Source of the DNA: Actinomycetes bacterium
GTDB taxonomy: Bacteria > Actinomycetota > Actinomycetes > Propionibacteriales > Propionibacteriaceae
NCBI GenBank assembly: GCA_023442485.1
Contig: JAEZZG010000079.1
Coordinates: 1 to 23,176, forward strand
Direction: 5' to 3'
Length of the DNA: 23,176 nucleotides
Shown here: positions 14,699-23,176 of the stretch, one piece after another
Layout: each line of letters opens with the position of its first letter
Position numbering within the stretch: the stretch's first letter is position 1
Notes under the pieces: generated by a model
The model's input: only the letters and a program-made list of their open reading frames with translations
Told to the model about the DNA's origin: nothing
Databases searched by the model: none
Translations under genes and position numbers: made by a program

Positions 14699-16126
14699 CT
14701 ACGCCATGGTGCGTATATGGGCGCACAGGGACTCCACCGAGTTCTTCGCGTCACCGAGAAGCATCGCGACATTCTCGTAGAAGAACATCGGGTTATCGAC
14801 GCCGGAGTAGCCGGAGCTGAAGGAGCGCTTCAACACCACGACTTGACGGGAATTCCAGACTTCGAGCACAGGCATACCTGCGATTGGCGAGCCCGGAACG
14901 AAGGCCGCTGGGTTGACGGTGTCATTGGCGCCAATCACCAAGACCACGTCAGTATCAGCGAAGTCGTCATTGATCTCATCCATCTCCAACATGATGTCGT
15001 AGGGGATATTTGCCTCGACCAGCAACACATTCATGTGGCCGGGCATGCGTCCCGCGACGGGGTGAATGGCAAACCTGACGTTGACGCCACGCTCGCGAAG
15101 GAGTTCGGTCAACTCCGCCACGGGGAACTGGGCCTTGGCAGAGGCCATCCCGTAACCGGGCGTGATGATCACACTTCGAGCGTGGGAGAGCCACTCCGTC
15201 ACCTGCTCGACGTCAGAGATATTCGGGGTCAAGGGGTTGCCGTCCTCGTCAACCCCGATCACCTGGCCGGAACCGCCTGAGTCGGTACCGAAACCGCCGG
15301 TCAAAACACCGAGGATGGAGCGGTTCATGCCGCGCGCCATCACCAGGGACAAGATGATGCCGGAGACGCCGACGATGGTGCCCGCGACGATGAGAAGATC
15401 CTCGCTTAGTGCGAAGCCAGTCAAGGCACCGGCCCAACCCGAGAAGGAGTTGAGGAAGGACACGACGACTGGCATGTCGGCGCCACCGATGGCGAATACC
15501 CAGACGAGGCCGAAGGCAAGACCAGCGAAGAAGGTGAACATCAACGCGAAGATATTCGGGCTGAGCACATGCCAAACCAGCATCCCGATGCTAAGCAGCC
15601 CCAAAGCGATCATGATCAGCTCGCGGTTCGGCAGCAGCACTGGGGTGCCCTTGATCCGTTCAGCGAGTTTGAGCCAGGCCACCACCGATCCAGAGAAGGT
15701 GACGGTGCCGACAATCACTGCGGCCCACACCTCGATGGAGTGAACCGTGGCCATCGATCCAGAGTAGCCGGCGTAGTTGGTCGTCAAGTAAGAGTTCAAC
15801 CCGACCAGGGCAGAGGCAAGGCCGCCGAATGCGTTGAATAGGGCAACTAGACCGGGCAAGCCCGTCATCTCCACCTTGAAGGAATACCATAGCCCGATCG
15901 CCGCGGCGATCAGGAGGGCGACGATCAGCAGAACCAGGCCCACGACGTCTAACTTTGGGGTTCGGCTGAAGGTGTAGAGAGAGGTCGCCAGAACCGCCAA
16001 GCCCATGCCGACGATACCGTAGAGGTTGCCGAATCGGGCGTTCTCCTGGTGGCCGAGACCGACGATCGCCAGGACGAAGAAGAGGGATGCAAGGATGTAG
16101 ATCCCGAGAATCAGTTGGCTAAGCAT
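14699..16126 (-). CDS. pntB: NAD(P) transhydrogenase subunit beta
   Basis: A 475-residue membrane protein, close to the usual PntB length. The N-terminal half has about nine hydrophobic segments (from LILGIYILASLFFVLAIVGL onward) forming the proton channel. The C-terminal half is the NADP(H)-binding domain III, with VIITPGYGMASAKAQFPVAE, FAIHPVAGRMPGHMNVLLVE, and VVLVIGANDTVNPAA, all highly conserved. With PntA it transfers hydride between NADH and NADP+ using the proton gradient, supplying NADPH. Its ATG overlaps the pntA stop by one base (TGATG), so the two are translated together. It ends before a shared terminator. Confidence 0.95.
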   Translation of the reverse strand: MLSQLILGIYILASLFFVLAIVGLGHQENARFGNLYGIVGMGLAVLATSLYTFSRTPKLDVVGLVLLIVALLIAAAIGLWYSFKVEMTGLPGLVALFNAFGGLASALVGLNSYLTTNYAGYSGSMATVHSIEVWAAVIVGTVTFSGSVVAWLKLAERIKGTPVLLPNRELIMIALGLLSIGMLVWHVLSPNIFALMFTFFAGLAFGLVWVFAIGGADMPVVVSFLNSFSGWAGALTGFALSEDLLIVAGTIVGVSGIILSLVMARGMNRSILGVLTGGFGTDSGGSGQVIGVDEDGNPLTPNISDVEQVTEWLSHARSVIITPGYGMASAKAQFPVAELTELLRERGVNVRFAIHPVAGRMPGHMNVLLVEANIPYDIMLEMDEINDDFADTDVVLVIGANDTVNPAAFVPGSPIAGMPVLEVWNSRQVVVLKRSFSSGYSGVDNPMFFYENVAMLLGDAKNSVESLCAHIRTMA

Positions 16127-17676
16127 CAGTTACCCTTCCTAAACATCTGAAGCATCCGCTGGGTGATGGCGAAACCACCGAACATATTGATGCCAGCAAT
16201 GATGATGGCGATGAAGGCCAAGATCTTCACCGCGATCGAATCATGGGTGAGCTGGGTGATCGCGCCCACGATGGTAATGCCGGAGATGGCGTTGGACACT
16301 GACATCAGCGGTGTATACAAGGCAGGTTCGACATTAGTAATGACGTAGTAGCCAACGATGCAGGCAAGACCGAAGGTCATGATGTGGCCGAGGAAGGGCA
16401 GCGGAAGCACCATGGCCAGTAACAGCCAACCAAGGCCGAGCGCCGTGATAGCCCCAAACTTCTGGCCGCCACTGAGCTGGATGGTTTGACGTTTCAGTGA
16501 CGCGGGCTCTTCGGGGACTGTCACAGACGATAGTTTCGACGTCGCCGCCGATACCTTAATTTCCGGCGGCGGGAAGGTGACATTGCCGTCGCGTGAAATC
16601 GTCATCGACCGCAGCACTTCGTCGTCGAAGTTGACGTCTGCCTGGCCGTCCTTATTCGGAGTCAATAACTTGACCAGGTTGACGATGTTATTGCCATACA
16701 GCTCCGAGGCTTGGGCTGGCATTCGCCCGGCCATATCGGTGTAGCCGACGATGGTGACCTGGTTAGCGGTGGTGACCACTCGTCCTGGGATGGTGTCTTC
16801 ACAGTTGCCACCACCCAAGGCGGCTAGGTCGACGATCACCGAGCCAGGTTTCATCGACGCCACCATCGCGGAGGTGATCAACTTCGGGGAGGGACGGCCT
16901 GGGATGGCGGCAGTCGTGATGATGATGTCGACCTCTTTGGCGGTCTTCTCGTAGAGTTTTGCCGCGCGAGCGTTGTAGTCGTCGCTCATCTCCTTGGCGT
17001 AGCCGGTGGCGGATACCTCGGCGTCGGAGTCTTCGACATTGAGGAAGGTGCCGCCCATGGATTCAACTTGGTCGGCAACCTCAGGACGGGTGTCGGTGGC
17101 AAAGACCTGCGCCCCCATGGAATGAGCGGCGCCGATCGCGGCCAGACCAGCCACGCCTGCACCGATCACCAATACCTTGGCGGATGGAATCTTCCCGGCA
17201 GCAGTGACCTGCCCGGTGAAGAACCGGCCGAAGGCGTGGGAGGCTTCCACGACGGCGCGATAACCGGCGATATTGGCCATCGAACTCAACGCGTCGAGGG
17301 ACTGAGCGCGCGAAATCCTGGGCACCATATCCATTGACATTGCGGTGATGTGACGTTGGGCCATGATCGCCGCGACGTCAGGGTTTTGACGAGGGGCATA
17401 GAAGGCGACCGAGATTGCCCCTGGCCGCATCATGTCTAGCTGATATGGTTCGGGTTGGGAGAAGGTGACGACGATATCTGAGGCCCAGGCTTCCTCGGCG
17501 CTGACGATCTGTGCGCCAGCAGCCATGTAGGCATCATCGGAATAGTCGGCGTCAACCCCGGCTGAGCGCTCAACTGCCACCTCATAACCGAGTTTGATCA
17601 ACTTCGGCACGGTTGTTGGGGTAGCAGCGACGCGGCGTTCACCGGATGGACGTTCAAGAGGGATACCGATTCGCAT
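16126..17676 (-). CDS. pntA: NAD(P) transhydrogenase subunit alpha
   Basis: A 516-residue protein like the E. coli-type single PntA. It begins MRIGIPLERPSGERRVAATP, the alanine-dehydrogenase-like start of domain I; RISRAQSLDALSSMANIAGY (about 155-175) and the NAD-binding loop VLVIGAGVAGLAAIGAAHSM follow. The last 100 residues hold about four membrane helices. Many bacteria split this subunit into PntAA and PntAB; here it is one chain. The start is set at 17676 because the sequence upstream in frame (Ser/Thr/Pro-rich) does not belong to the family. Only a weak AAGAGA ribosome site precedes it. The partner pntB follows with a one-base overlap. Confidence 0.95.
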   Translation of the reverse strand: MRIGIPLERPSGERRVAATPTTVPKLIKLGYEVAVERSAGVDADYSDDAYMAAGAQIVSAEEAWASDIVVTFSQPEPYQLDMMRPGAISVAFYAPRQNPDVAAIMAQRHITAMSMDMVPRISRAQSLDALSSMANIAGYRAVVEASHAFGRFFTGQVTAAGKIPSAKVLVIGAGVAGLAAIGAAHSMGAQVFATDTRPEVADQVESMGGTFLNVEDSDAEVSATGYAKEMSDDYNARAAKLYEKTAKEVDIIITTAAIPGRPSPKLITSAMVASMKPGSVIVDLAALGGGNCEDTIPGRVVTTANQVTIVGYTDMAGRMPAQASELYGNNIVNLVKLLTPNKDGQADVNFDDEVLRSMTISRDGNVTFPPPEIKVSAATSKLSSVTVPEEPASLKRQTIQLSGGQKFGAITALGLGWLLLAMVLPLPFLGHIMTFGLACIVGYYVITNVEPALYTPLMSVSNAISGITIVGAITQLTHDSIAVKILAFIAIIIAGINMFGGFAITQRMLQMFRKGN

Positions 17677-17904
17677 GTCTCTTAACCTATTCTTAAACGG
17701 GGGATAACTCTCTTCAGCCCGCAAATTGGGATCAACGTGCGCAAATATATCCAGCCGGGGTGACGGGGAAGAGGTAGTCACAAGGGTGTGGGTGGCGTCT
17801 GGCGGCACCGGAGTCGCTGTCGTTGAGCTAAGACTTAAATGCAAGTGCCCCCAGCCACATCAGGCCGGGGGCACTAGAGGCTGCCAGATTTGGATGCTGC
17901 CAGG
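17677..17904. other. Intergenic region upstream of pntA, holding the dehydrogenase terminator
   Basis: About 230 bases without a gene. It should contain the pntAB promoter on the minus strand, but no convincing -35/-10 pair is visible. The far end holds the terminator hairpin listed separately. Confidence 0.4.
17844..17875 (-). terminator. Terminator of the mtlA-dehydrogenase operon
   Basis: AGTGCCCCC (17844-17852) and GGGGGCACT (17867-17875) form a perfect 9-bp stem with a 14-base loop. On the minus strand it is followed by TGCATTTAAG, a short T-run. It lies 30 bases beyond the dehydrogenase stop. Confidence 0.65.
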
Positions 17905-18951
17905 CTAAGGTTCAACTGTGACCTTGATCGCCTCACCCTTCTTCACGATGTCGAAGGCACTCATCACGTCGGCCAGCTTGATGTGGCGGGTGATCAAATC
18001 TTTGACCGGCACCTGACCGGAAGCGATGTAGGCCAAGGCTCGGCGGTTGTGTTCCGGTGCAGAGCCGTTAGCCCCGTGAATGTGCAACTGGCGGTAGTGC
18101 ACGAGGTTGGAATCGCAGGTGATGGTCGGATCGTTCTTCGGCAAACCGCCAAAGAAAGAGATCCGTCCGTTCCTTGCAGCCATTGCGATAGCTTGCTCTT
18201 GGGTGATATTCGCCGGGGTTGCCGTTATCACCACATCGGCTCCACGCCCGCCGGTTAGTTTCATCACTTCGTCAACCACATCGACCTGAGACGAATCGAT
18301 AATGAAATCCGGTTTTACCGCTTCGGCAGACATCTTCAGGCGCTGGGAATTGATGTCCACCATCGCTATCTTGCCGACCTTGTGTACACCTCGGGCAATA
18401 CGGGTGTGCATACATCCAATCGGTCCAGCCCCAAAGATGACGACGAAATCCCCGGCTTCTATACCGAGCTGTTCTTGAGCATTGATTGCACATGCGAACG
18501 GTTCTGCCGCTGAGGCTTCGTCATAGCCAACCGTGTCGGGAATGATATTCAGCCCGTCCACTGCCAGCACCTGCTCGGGGATAATCATATATTCGGCAAA
18601 ACCGCCGTCGTATTGATAACCCATCGAAGTCTGGTTCTGGCAAACCGCCATCCAGCCCTTCTCGCACTCATAACATTTCCCACAAGGCACAGCGGCGATG
18701 CACTGAACTCGCTGACCCACCTGGAAGTTGCCGCGCGCTCGTGACCCTACCTCGACGATCTCACCTGCGACCTCATGCCCCATCGTGGTCACGCGCGTGA
18801 TGTTCACATGCCCGTTGGCGTAGATTTTGACGTCTGTGCCACAAGTTGAACAGTTCTTGACCTTAATCTTGATCTCGCGTTCCCCACATTCAGGCTCGGG
18901 AATATCTTCGAGTCTGACATCCCCTGGGGCATAGAATCTCAATGCCTTCAT
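17905..18951 (-). CDS. Zinc-dependent medium-chain dehydrogenase, probably polyol-phosphate
   Basis: A 348-residue MDR-family alcohol/polyol dehydrogenase. Catalytic zinc ligands Cys37 (in CSTCGTD), His59 and Glu60 (GHE) are present, with Glu150 a likely fourth. The structural zinc is held by Cys90, 93, 96 and 104 (CGKCYECEKGWMAVC). The NAD loop is VVIFGAGPIGCMH (about 170-182). Close relatives include sorbitol and galactitol-1-phosphate dehydrogenases. The gene follows the mannitol-type PTS gene by about 30 bases, so its substrate is probably mannitol 1-phosphate or a related phosphopolyol, replacing the unrelated MtlD (inference). Adjacent ATGs at 18954 and 18951 are both possible behind GAGAGAAGAG. 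Confidence 0.85.
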   Translation of the reverse strand: MKALRFYAPGDVRLEDIPEPECGEREIKIKVKNCSTCGTDVKIYANGHVNITRVTTMGHEVAGEIVEVGSRARGNFQVGQRVQCIAAVPCGKCYECEKGWMAVCQNQTSMGYQYDGGFAEYMIIPEQVLAVDGLNIIPDTVGYDEASAAEPFACAINAQEQLGIEAGDFVVIFGAGPIGCMHTRIARGVHKVGKIAMVDINSQRLKMSAEAVKPDFIIDSSQVDVVDEVMKLTGGRGADVVITATPANITQEQAIAMAARNGRISFFGGLPKNDPTITCDSNLVHYRQLHIHGANGSAPEHNRRALAYIASGQVPVKDLITRHIKLADVMSAFDIVKKGEAIKVTVEP

Positions 18952-18984
18952 CATTCTCTTCTCTCAGTTTTTGGCCATTACTTA

Positions 18985-20868
18985 CTAATCTTGCGGGCTG
19001 AGCAAGGCTCGAACCTGCTCAATATCCTTGCTTGTCTGCAACACTTCGACCTTGTCTTGCCGCACCAAAACCTGGGCTAGCTGAGCGAGGATACCCACAT
19101 GCTCATCGGTCGACGACGCAATCGCCACCACGAGTTTGACCTCGTTGCCGTCCCAATTCACCCCGTCTGGATACTGCAAAACCGCCAAGGCAGTACGTTT
19201 GATGTGTTGACGAGACGCATTGGTCCCGTGAGGGATAGCGACTCCGTTATCCAGATATGTAGAGATTTCTGTTTCCCTAGTAAACATTGCGTCAACATAG
19301 TCGGTAGAGACAGCCCCTTGTTTGACTAATAACTCTCCAGCTCGCCTAATGGCCTCCTCCTTCGATTCGCTGACTAAGCCGAGCCGGATCGCTTCGCCAG
19401 ACAGCAAAGCTGCAACGTCACCGGTACTTGTCTCTCGAGTCAAAGCCGGTTTTGAGGACGCTCCCGTCCCAGCATCCACACCGTTGGCTTGAGCAACGAT
19501 TCGTTCAACGTGGTCGAAGGCCGGGTCACTGGTGTAGGAATCGAATGCAATCACGGTGGCGTTCGGGTTGGCCTTGCGAGCCCGTTCAGCCAAACCGGAC
19601 TGCGTCATCACAAGCCTCGCGTCGCTAGGGATTCTGTCAATCGGGGTGTGAGTAACCTCGACGTGGTAAGGGGCCAGCTTCTTCTTCATTACGGAAGAGA
19701 CCATGACTGACGATCCCATTCCTGCGTCACAAGCGATGTACACCCGAGACAAGGAACCTAAATCAAGTGCAGACGGGTCAACTGTGTCTGCAACCTCAGC
19801 CTCATCATCTGCGCCGCGTCCAAACTTCAACAACACTGAACACACCACAAACGAAACCACCGCTGCCGACCCCACGGTGGCTAGCATCGGGACAAACCCT
19901 CCCGCCGGTGTTACCGCGATGTAGGCCAAGATCGACCCGGGAGATGCTGGCGCAACCAGGCCAGCTCCCAGGGAAGAGCCCACGAGTAGGCCTGTCACTG
20001 ACCCCAAAATGGTTGCCACAATGGTGATTGGTTTCATCAAGACGTAGGGGAAGTAGATCTCGTGAATACCGCCGAAGAAATGAATCACCAGCGCGCCACC
20101 GGTTGCGGGACGCAATTTCTTGGGGCCGAACAACATGAAGGCTAGTAGTAGTCCCAGGCCAGCGCCGGGGTTTGACTCAATCATGAATAGGATCGACCGC
20201 CCCGTCTCTTGGGCTTGCTGCGCGCCAAGTGGCGAGAAGATGCCGTGGTTGATGGCGTTATTGAGGAACAGCACCTTGCCCGGTTCAACGAGTACGCTCA
20301 CCAGCGGGAGTAGATGGGCGTCGACGAGTGTTTGCACCCCCTTTCCGAGTAGAGTTACCAGGGTTCTGACTGCTGGCCCGATGGCGTAGTTGGCCGCGAT
20401 GGCCAACACCATGCCCAAGATTCCGGTTGAGAAGTTGTCAACCAGCATCTCAAAGCCGGCTTTGACTTTGCCGTTGATGAGCTGGTCGAACTTCTTCAAG
20501 ATCCAGGCAGCTAGCGGGCCGACGATCATTGCGCCCAAGAACATCGGCATTTCCGCACCCACGATAACGCCCATGGTTGCGATGGTGCCGATCACCGCGC
20601 CGCGCTGTCCGTGCACCAGATTGCCGCCGGAGTAGGCGATGAGCAGAGTGAGCAAGTAGGTCAGCATCGGCGAGATCATCGCCGCCAGGTGATCGTTAGG
20701 AGTCCAGCCGGTTTTCAAAAAGAACGCGGTGATCAGACCCCAGGCGATGAATGCCCCGATATTGGGCATGATCATGGATGCCAAGAATCCGCCAAAGCGC
20801 TGAACTTTCGCCCGCAATGATGGCCCTTGCAGGTTTTTATTGACTCTTGCGTCAGGCAGTACTGTCAT
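18985..20868 (-). CDS. mtlA: PTS mannitol-type transporter, EIICBA in one chain
   Basis: A 627-residue protein in the C-B-A order of E. coli MtlA and nearly the same length. EIIC: MIMPNIGAFIAWGLITAFF (about 32-50), the GGIHEIYFPYVLMKP motif (266-280) that includes the substrate-binding Glu, and about six to eight membrane segments to residue 350. EIIB: IACDAGMGSS with phospho-Cys380. EIIA: DNGVAIPHGT with phospho-His547. It phosphorylates mannitol, or a closely related hexitol, during uptake. The start is ATG 20868 behind AAGGAAG; the longer ORF upstream lacks support. It heads a two-gene operon with a zinc dehydrogenase and is divergent from deoR-fruK, with a palindrome in the shared control region. 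Confidence 0.9.
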   Translation of the reverse strand: MTVLPDARVNKNLQGPSLRAKVQRFGGFLASMIMPNIGAFIAWGLITAFFLKTGWTPNDHLAAMISPMLTYLLTLLIAYSGGNLVHGQRGAVIGTIATMGVIVGAEMPMFLGAMIVGPLAAWILKKFDQLINGKVKAGFEMLVDNFSTGILGMVLAIAANYAIGPAVRTLVTLLGKGVQTLVDAHLLPLVSVLVEPGKVLFLNNAINHGIFSPLGAQQAQETGRSILFMIESNPGAGLGLLLAFMLFGPKKLRPATGGALVIHFFGGIHEIYFPYVLMKPITIVATILGSVTGLLVGSSLGAGLVAPASPGSILAYIAVTPAGGFVPMLATVGSAAVVSFVVCSVLLKFGRGADDEAEVADTVDPSALDLGSLSRVYIACDAGMGSSVMVSSVMKKKLAPYHVEVTHTPIDRIPSDARLVMTQSGLAERARKANPNATVIAFDSYTSDPAFDHVERIVAQANGVDAGTGASSKPALTRETSTGDVAALLSGEAIRLGLVSESKEEAIRRAGELLVKQGAVSTDYVDAMFTRETEISTYLDNGVAIPHGTNASRQHIKRTALAVLQYPDGVNWDGNEVKLVVAIASSTDEHVGILAQLAQVLVRQDKVEVLQTSKDIEQVRALLSPQD

Positions 20869-21086
20869 GTGGTCTTCCTTCGTTGGTGGACAGGAGTCCA
20901 GCTTTGATCCAGACGCAACGGTGCGCCTGGGTTGAGGAAAGGTGAAGCCCTTCAAACGAATGTGGGATTATGTTGTTGTCGAACCCGATAATGTGGTTAT
21001 GCCTTTACCTTTGCATGACGAAACGGTAAAGTCAACATAAATCCAAGTTTACTCACATAAACAAAGATCGCGGGGAAGGGTGAGTA
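20869..21086. promoter_or_regulatory. Divergent control region mtlA / deoR with palindromic operator
   Basis: CTTTACC (21003-21009) and GGTAAAG (21025-21031) form a perfect inverted repeat with a 15-base spacer. Read as a promoter, TTTACC (21004-21009) and TAAAGT (21027-21032) are 17 bases apart, so the palindrome may cover a -35/-10 pair. A second inverted pair, TTATGTTG (20968-20975) and CAACATAA (21033-21040), flanks it, with similar half-sites ATAATGTGG near 20989 and CACATAAAC near 21054. These fit sites for the neighbouring DeoR regulator (inference). Confidence 0.5.
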
Positions 21087-21860
21087 GTGATGTACGCACC
21101 GGAGAGGCAGCAGGCGATCGTTGACCTAGTCAACCGCCTAGGCAGGGTAAGTGTGACCAAGTTGGCGGATGACTTTCAGGTCACCGCTGAGACCATCCGT
21201 AGAGACATGGACGCGCTTGAAGCTGCCGGAGCGATCTGCAGGGTGCACGGTGGAGCCATCCCGGTTAATGCGGTGCGCAAGCCAGAAACCAGAGTCGATG
21301 ACCGAGAAGCGACTCATCTAGAGGCCAAGCAGGCAATCGCTAGGGCTGCGCTACGTCTTGTCCCCGACCACGAAGACGCAACAATCCTGCTGGATTCGGG
21401 AACGACGACCGCCCGATTGGCGCAACTTCTTCCCCCTGGGCGGCTCCGAACAGTAGTGACCAACTCGGTGCCGATAGCGTCCTTCATCGCAGCTCACGAT
21501 TTAGCGCAGGTTCAACTCGTTGGCGGACGAGTTCGTGGTCTGACTCTCGCATGCGTGGGCGCAGACACCGTAGCCGACCTCCAGCGTCTGAGCGTCAACA
21601 CCGTTTTTCTCGGAACTAACGGCTTCAGTGCCCATCGAGGATTCACCACCCCCGACCCGTCCGAAGCCGCAGTAAAGGCGGCAATGCTTCACTGTGGGCA
21701 CCGCGTGGTGGTCTTGGCGGATTCTTCGAAGATCAATACCGACTATTTGGTCTGCTTCGCAGACATCGATGACGTTGACGTCGTAGTCACTGACTCAGCG
21801 GTGTCGCAGGCTCAGGTGCAGCAACTGCAGAATCAAGGAATTGAGGTTGTCGTAGCATGA
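21087..21860 (+). CDS. DeoR-family sugar-phosphate-responsive transcription repressor
   Basis: A 257-residue regulator. The winged HTH is at about 3-57 (ERQQAIVDLVNRLGRVSVTK, then LADDFQVTAETIRRDMDALE and RVHGGAIP). The ligand domain has ILLDSGTTTARLAQLL, VVTNSVPIA, QLVGGRVRG and FLGTNGFSAHRGFTTPDPSE, the DeoR/GlpR effector pattern that senses phosphorylated sugars. Starts GTG 21087 and ATG 21090 are both possible behind GGGGAAGGG. It overlaps fruK by four bases (ATGA) and is divergent from mtlA, so it probably controls both units, with fructose 1-phosphate or a mannitol phosphate as likely signal (inference). Confidence 0.92.
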   Translation: MMYAPERQQAIVDLVNRLGRVSVTKLADDFQVTAETIRRDMDALEAAGAICRVHGGAIPVNAVRKPETRVDDREATHLEAKQAIARAALRLVPDHEDATILLDSGTTTARLAQLLPPGRLRTVVTNSVPIASFIAAHDLAQVQLVGGRVRGLTLACVGADTVADLQRLSVNTVFLGTNGFSAHRGFTTPDPSEAAVKAAMLHCGHRVVVLADSSKINTDYLVCFADIDDVDVVVTDSAVSQAQVQQLQNQGIEVVVA

Positions 21861-22825
21861 TTATCACTTTTACCGCTAACCCCAGCTTGGACCGCTCCGT
21901 ATGCCTGGCCGAACCATTGGCGAGGGGAGAGGTTCAACGGGCCGATTCGTCGATGCAACAAGCTGCCGGCAAGGGGATCAACGTCGCCGCAGTTCTCGCA
22001 GAATCAGGAATCGACACCACCGCAGTGGTAGCTTTTTCCGATCCAGGTTTTGCGGAACTCTTACACACTCAACGTCCCGCAGTCTCCCTAGTGAGTCCGA
22101 CATGTAGCCACATGGTGAGAGTGAACACAGCTATCACAGAATCCGACGGCACCACCACAAAAATCAATGAACCTGGGCCACTTCTGTCTGCCGCAGATAT
22201 CGCCGCTGGAACAGCGACAGTGGTGGAACAAGTGCTGGCATCTCAGGCCTCTTGGCTGGTATTTAGCGGTTCACTCCCGCCAGGAGACACCGCAGATTGG
22301 TACGCCAACATCATCGCGGAGGTGGCTGGAAGTGGTTGCCTCATTGCGGTGGACACGTCTGGGGCGGGATTGGATCGAGTGGTCGCAGGACTGGCGGTCA
22401 ACCCTATCGATTTGATCAAACCGAATAGTGACGAGTTGGCCCAGCTCACAGGAAAGAATGCGGCGGACTTTGAAGCTGACGCCGCAGCCGGTCATCTTGA
22501 CGACATCGTTGAAGCTGCTTTGAGCCTGCATAGCCGAGGAATTGCCAATGTGCTGGTCACGTTGGGGGCAGCCGGGGCGTTACTGGCTTGTGGAGAGGGG
22601 GTCTGGTATGCCCAGGCGCCAAAGGTGAACGTGGTGTCGACTGTCGGCGCTGGGGATTCGTCGGTGGCAGGATTCATCCTGGCTCATCACCACGGTGCAG
22701 GCCCAGGAGAGTGTCTGGCGACTGCGGTTGCCTATGGGTCAGCGGCGGCCTCCTTACCCGGCACTACCTTGCCGGGGCCTATGGACGTGTCTGTAGATCA
22801 GGTGCGTGTCAGTCAACTCCGTTGA
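21857..22825 (+). CDS. fruK: 1-phosphofructokinase (PfkB family)
   Basis: A 322-residue sugar kinase of the PfkB/ribokinase family. N-terminal TFTANPSLDRSV and RGEVQRAD (about 5-30) and AGKGINVA (37-44) match 1-phosphofructokinases. TKINEPGP (101-108), FSGSLPPG (136-143), the KPNSDEL segment (189-195) and VGAGDSSVAGF (263-273) with catalytic Asp267 complete the pattern. It should convert fructose 1-phosphate to fructose 1,6-bisphosphate with ATP. Tagatose-6-phosphate kinases (LacC) are close relatives and cannot be excluded. The usual partner fruA is not downstream in this window; the divergent mannitol-type PTS takes its place. The start overlaps the deoR stop (ATGA). Confidence 0.88.
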   Translation: MIITFTANPSLDRSVCLAEPLARGEVQRADSSMQQAAGKGINVAAVLAESGIDTTAVVAFSDPGFAELLHTQRPAVSLVSPTCSHMVRVNTAITESDGTTTKINEPGPLLSAADIAAGTATVVEQVLASQASWLVFSGSLPPGDTADWYANIIAEVAGSGCLIAVDTSGAGLDRVVAGLAVNPIDLIKPNSDELAQLTGKNAADFEADAAAGHLDDIVEAALSLHSRGIANVLVTLGAAGALLACGEGVWYAQAPKVNVVSTVGAGDSSVAGFILAHHHGAGPGECLATAVAYGSAAASLPGTTLPGPMDVSVDQVRVSQLR

Positions 22826-23176
22826 AGGCTCCGCAGTGGTCCTATCTACGTAGGAGAGCAGGGGAGGCACATCACTCGCTGTGTCCAAGGACATCCCCGT
22901 CTAGCGAATAAACCGAGAATGACTAGGTCACTCGATTGACTTGGTGATTGTCTGTCAGCGATTGTCGATGGTGATATTTGTGCCTAGGTTTTGCGTAGAA
23001 CAGGATGCGGTCGACCTGAGCTGTCGTCTAGGTTCAGTTACTGTTTGATCACGCAACCGTAGCTTTTCGGTCACACCATGATTACGATTGCGCAACAACT
23101 GGCTGGGTTTTCGACGCTCATTGTGGCGGTGGCGTCGTCATCAAGAACCTTGTGGTGCGGCCGCGTGTGCGGGTGG
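22826..23176. other. Right-edge stretch without a supported gene
   Basis: I see no convincing gene. A 5-bp hairpin TCCTA/TAGGA at 22840-22855 follows fruK and is too weak to call a terminator. Plus frame 1 is open from about 23032 to the edge, with GWVFDAHCGGGVVIKN near the end, and another plus frame is open from ATG 23078. Either may be the beginning or a broken piece of a gene that continues outside the window; neither is recognisable. Confidence 0.4.

Noticed and set aside
17677..17844. N-terminal extension of PntA by 56 residues
   Set aside because: The extension is Ser/Thr/Pro-rich and unlike the family; MRIGIPLERPSGERR is the conserved start.
23032..23176. Start of a new gene at the right edge
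   Set aside because: Two plus frames are open to the edge, but neither has a clear ribosome binding site or a recognisable protein pattern.

Overview
The window looks like chromosomal DNA of a high-GC Gram-positive bacterium (Actinobacteria), most likely of the Propionibacteriaceae / Cutibacterium type. The basis is the gene content (cobalamin riboswitch, CgoX-type haem oxidase, PntAB, DeoR-FruK-MtlA sugar genes), the moderately GC-rich codon use and the short ATGA-type gene overlaps. This assignment is inference; no rRNA or tRNA gene is present to confirm it.

Layout. (1) 1-about 1740: the right end of a decayed integrative element. It holds two clusters of GGTGTAGTT-type repeats around an AT-rich core, an excisionase-like HTH gene with a structured leader, and a phage/plasmid (P4/D5-type) primase-helicase gene that has lost its central helicase core and is broken into two frames. 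(2) 1737-3541, minus: a translationally coupled pair, a maltose-acetyltransferase-like enzyme and a cytoplasmic GH76 glycosidase. (3) 3734-5215, plus: an AGCS sodium:alanine symporter. (4) 5241-9449, plus: a B12-type operon. A promoter and a cobalamin riboswitch precede a lipoprotein binding protein, a FecCD/BtuC permease, a BtuD-like ATPase and a FhuF-like 2Fe-2S protein. (5) 9534-10376, minus: a Cof-type HAD phosphatase. (6) 10506-11951, plus: coproporphyrinogen/protoporphyrinogen oxidase. (7) 11943-12770, minus: an unrecognised membrane protein, divergent from an S10 serine carboxypeptidase with a very His-rich N-terminal region (12856-14604, plus). (8) 14699-17676, minus: pntA-pntB transhydrogenase. 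(9) 17905-20868, minus: mannitol-type PTS EIICBA and a zinc dehydrogenase, divergent from deoR-fruK (21087-22825, plus). The last 350 bases hold no gene I can support.

How the genes work together. The riboswitch operon most simply imports cobalamin, and the FhuF-like protein may reduce the corrinoid or release it from a bound form. The mannitol PTS, zinc dehydrogenase and 1-phosphofructokinase could form a route from mannitol to fructose-1,6-bisphosphate through fructose-1-phosphate, instead of the usual MtlD route through fructose-6-phosphate, under the DeoR regulator. The left-hand element is probably immobile: its helicase core is gone although its origin-like repeats remain.
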